From: Clostridia bacterium
GTDB lineage: Bacteria; Bacillota; Clostridia; Lachnospirales; Lachnospiraceae
Reading direction: 5' to 3'
DNA length: 32,269 nucleotides
Assembly: GCA_910575245.1 (NCBI GenBank)
Contig: CAJTEN010000044.1
Span: 1 to 32,269, forward strand
Part shown: piece after piece, positions 30,500 through 32,269 of the stretch
Numbering within the stretch: the first letter of the stretch is position 1
Layout: every line of letters begins with the position of its first letter
Notes under the pieces: model-generated
Told to the model about the DNA's origin: nothing
Seen by the model: only the letters and a program-made list of their open reading frames with translations
Database searches by the model: none
Translations under genes and position numbers: made by a program

Positions 30500-31104
30500 A
30501 ATATCTTATCTCCAAAAATACTTTTGTAAACTCTATTTACTACTTCTACCAGACTCTCATTATTATCTAGCCTTTCACACTTTAACTCCTTTTTGGCAAG
30601 TTTCCGATATTCATCAATAATATTACTTTCTTTACTTAGTTCATAATCTTTTTGTCTCTCTCTACGTTCTATCAAAAAAATTTTTTTAATATCAATATCT
30701 TTCCAATATAATAATTCTGGGGCTATAATGGATTGAATAATATTTTCTTCCACTCCTCCAGCTAAACCATATACATATGTTGACCACCAAAATCGATCCA
30801 ATAAAACAATACATCTTGAATTACTCAATGGCATCAACTGACGTTGGATTAAGTCAATGTGAGATGCAATATGAAGTAACTGTAAACTTGTCTCATTTAT
30901 CGGTACATTAAAATACTGCTCCTGATGATGATGTATATTATATACTAAATTACCAAGAGTTCTCGGCTCATTCCCCGGAAAGGCAATGTCAACGCACCTA
31001 TAATCTGTTGCTTCCTGTATTTGTTGTTTTAATGCATGTATAATGGATGTTTTTCCAACATTATCAATTCCTTCAAATACATACACCCCTGAATACATAT
31101 CCAC
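30496..31104 (-). CDS. Thymidylate-kinase-like protein
   Basis: A 202-aa P-loop kinase of the dTMP kinase type. The P-loop is VFEGIDNVGKTSIIHALKQQ (about residues 9-28); FPGNEPRTLGNLVYNIHHH fits the region after the first substrate motif, IVLLDRFWWSTYVYGLAGG the DR-x-x-x-S motif, and ERRERQKDYE the lid. It probably phosphorylates a thymine- or uracil-type (possibly modified) deoxynucleotide. The likely start is GTG 31104 with AAAGGA 7 nt upstream. It is the second gene of the operon, 14 bp after the SLOG gene. Confidence 0.75.
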   Translation of the reverse strand: MDMYSGVYVFEGIDNVGKTSIIHALKQQIQEATDYRCVDIAFPGNEPRTLGNLVYNIHHHQEQYFNVPINETSLQLLHIASHIDLIQRQLMPLSNSRCIVLLDRFWWSTYVYGLAGGVEENIIQSIIAPELLYWKDIDIKKIFLIERRERQKDYELSKESNIIDEYRKLAKKELKCERLDNNESLVEVVNRVYKSIFGDKIL

Positions 31105-31118
31105 AATATTATCCTTTC

Positions 31119-32093
31119 TTACTCTATTGCGTTTAACAACCGCCTAATCATCAGACGATGATTTACATTATAAAACATGCTTTCATTAAAACTCTTATCC
31201 CACTGGTTTAAATCAGACCAATCCTCTTGTTTAATCTTTTCATAAGCATACTCACTAGAGCGTCCTCCCACTGTACCAACTAAAGCTACCGGAACATTAA
31301 CGCTCTTTGCTAATTCTACTTCTATATCTACTCCTTGCTGAGATTTATCATCCTTTATTTTTCCTCCCAAGCAAATTAATAGCTCACTTTTTTCCTTACA
31401 AATCATATTTTCGCGCATCTCTTGCAATCCATCTGACAATACCAACGTACATTTTTCTTCAAGTTCCTCTAAGTCATACTGGTCAAGATATGCTTTATCC
31501 ATATGCATTTCAATAGAATACTGCATATCTGAAGCATATAACTTTCCTATGTCAAAAATAAGTTTTTGAAAAGTAGGATGCGCCCCAAAAACCAAAACAT
31601 AACCATTTTTAATAATTTCCCTAGAGTATATAGAGACTGCTTCCAATAAAGAATTTTTATATATCTCATCATAATCCGGAAAAGCCCCTGAAAGAATAAT
31701 TCTCTTATTGCGCTTTTGCCTTTTAACACCCGCTACATTTTCAAGATTCATAATATAATCGTCAAAATTCTCTTCTGTGACTTTTGTATCGCCCATCAAC
31801 TTTTCACGCTGCCCATGATTAGATAGTAAAAATAGTTTATCATTATTATCATATGTTTTGCCTTTTTTAACTTTTTCGATAAATTTCTCTATATCCTGCT
31901 TCTTTGGGTTTCTTCCAAAGCATTGTATATAATGCTTTTTAACTCTTGAATCATAAATATCTTTTGTTTTCTCCTTATACTCAATTTCATATGCCAACGT
32001 AGCATTTTTATCCCCTGTCAATTTAATTTTATTTGCGTCGCTCAAGTCCCTCAGATATTCAATATGAGAAAATACTTGATTAGACGAATTCAT
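31119..32093 (-). CDS. SLOG-domain protein, first gene of the nucleotide operon
   Basis: A 324-aa protein with a C-terminal Rossmann-like SLOG domain (about 130-285): KRIILSGAFPDYDEIYKNS, IIKNGYVLVFGAHPTFQKL, LLICLGGKIKDDK and VALVGTVGGRSSEYAYEKI. SLOG proteins bind or make nucleotide signals and are often coupled to TIR or other effectors. The N-terminal 130 residues are charged and of unknown fold. The ATG at 32093 has no strong SD. The frame stays open for about 24 codons upstream without a usable start, while an AGGGAG-ATG (32164) sits one base out of frame, hinting at a frameshift or at a start I could not resolve. Confidence 0.7.
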   Translation of the reverse strand: MNSSNQVFSHIEYLRDLSDANKIKLTGDKNATLAYEIEYKEKTKDIYDSRVKKHYIQCFGRNPKKQDIEKFIEKVKKGKTYDNNDKLFLLSNHGQREKLMGDTKVTEENFDDYIMNLENVAGVKRQKRNKRIILSGAFPDYDEIYKNSLLEAVSIYSREIIKNGYVLVFGAHPTFQKLIFDIGKLYASDMQYSIEMHMDKAYLDQYDLEELEEKCTLVLSDGLQEMRENMICKEKSELLICLGGKIKDDKSQQGVDIEVELAKSVNVPVALVGTVGGRSSEYAYEKIKQEDWSDLNQWDKSFNESMFYNVNHRLMIRRLLNAIE

Positions 32094-32214
32094 AATAAGC
32101 TGAAAGCACTTCTCTTCAATCTCATCAACAATCTCCGTTAATCTCTCTTGGCAGTCAAATTCATCACTCCCTATTTAGTCAAGTCTTTTTTCCTTATTTT
32201 TCAAGGATTTTTTA

Positions 32215-32241
32215 ATTATATATCTCAGATGAATGAGCCAA
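32215..32241 (-). promoter_or_regulatory. Candidate promoter of the SLOG operon
   Basis: Minus strand TTGGCT (32241-32236), 15 nt, TATAAT (32220-32215). The -10 is perfect, the spacer short. About 120 bp separates it from the annotated start. Confidence 0.4.
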
Positions 32242-32269
32242 GATAATGGACATTTCTTTGTATCTGGTA

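Overview
The window is a mosaic of mobile DNA from a low- to mid-GC Firmicute, most likely a gut Clostridia/Lachnospiraceae-type bacterium. The case rests on Tn916-family style accessory genes (KTR-domain protein, tandem ABC exporters with TetR regulators), a CptIN-type III toxin-antitoxin, a yjdF riboswitch and gene, a MobV relaxase, IS66 and IS110 elements, and strong Shine-Dalgarno (SD) sequences throughout. No housekeeping gene, rRNA or tRNA was found. Assignments come from reading motifs; no database search was run.

Region 1 (1-1282) is the tnpA-tnpB-tnpC end of an IS66-family element that stops at a GTAAGCG terminal repeat. Region 2 (about 1.3-12.5 kb) is accessory and conjugative-transposon cargo. 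It holds small metabolic genes (VOC, Dabb), an HTH regulator, a sigma-factor-like fragment, a TetR-controlled heterodimeric ABC exporter with a KTR zinc-ribbon protein, a 400-bp MITE-like element, a second HTH gene, and a second TetR-small membrane protein-ABC exporter operon. Two related 35-36 aa micropeptides, each with its SD displayed in a hairpin loop, lie beyond the exporter operons. Region 3 (12.6-14.5 kb) is debris of older elements: an Rpn-type nuclease, a MobC-like protein and recombinase remnants.

Region 4 (about 14.50-23.56 kb) looks like a 9-kb integrative mobilizable element bounded by matching att-like sites (core ACTCGAACTC with paired GTTGCCA arm repeats). It carries a RelB/YoeB-type module, a CptIN module, yjdF with its riboswitch, a methyltransferase, a decayed MobV relaxase, an IS110 with a candidate bridge RNA, a short mobC, int, xis and an XRE regulator lying between two multibranched structured regions. 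Both toxin genes and the relaxase carry single-base frameshifts at A runs, while the cognate antitoxins look intact.

Region 5 (23.7-32.2 kb) is the most exciting part. Three regulator or hypothetical genes lead into a Xer-type tyrosine recombinase. Next to it is a 2,054-bp segment bounded by perfect 82-bp inverted repeats and holding two convergent genes, a TIR-domain protein (+) and a P-loop kinase (-). Beyond it lies a minus-strand operon: SLOG-domain protein, dTMP-kinase-like protein, a protein resembling thymine-hypermodification (AGPT-pyrophosphorylase/HMUDK-like) enzymes, and a thymidylate-synthase-like enzyme. Each inverted repeat contains the last codons and stop of the outer gene and the SD of the inner gene. 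Inversion would therefore exchange which of TIR or kinase is the last gene of the nucleotide operon without damaging any reading frame. I infer a phase-variable nucleotide-based conflict (probably anti-phage) system.
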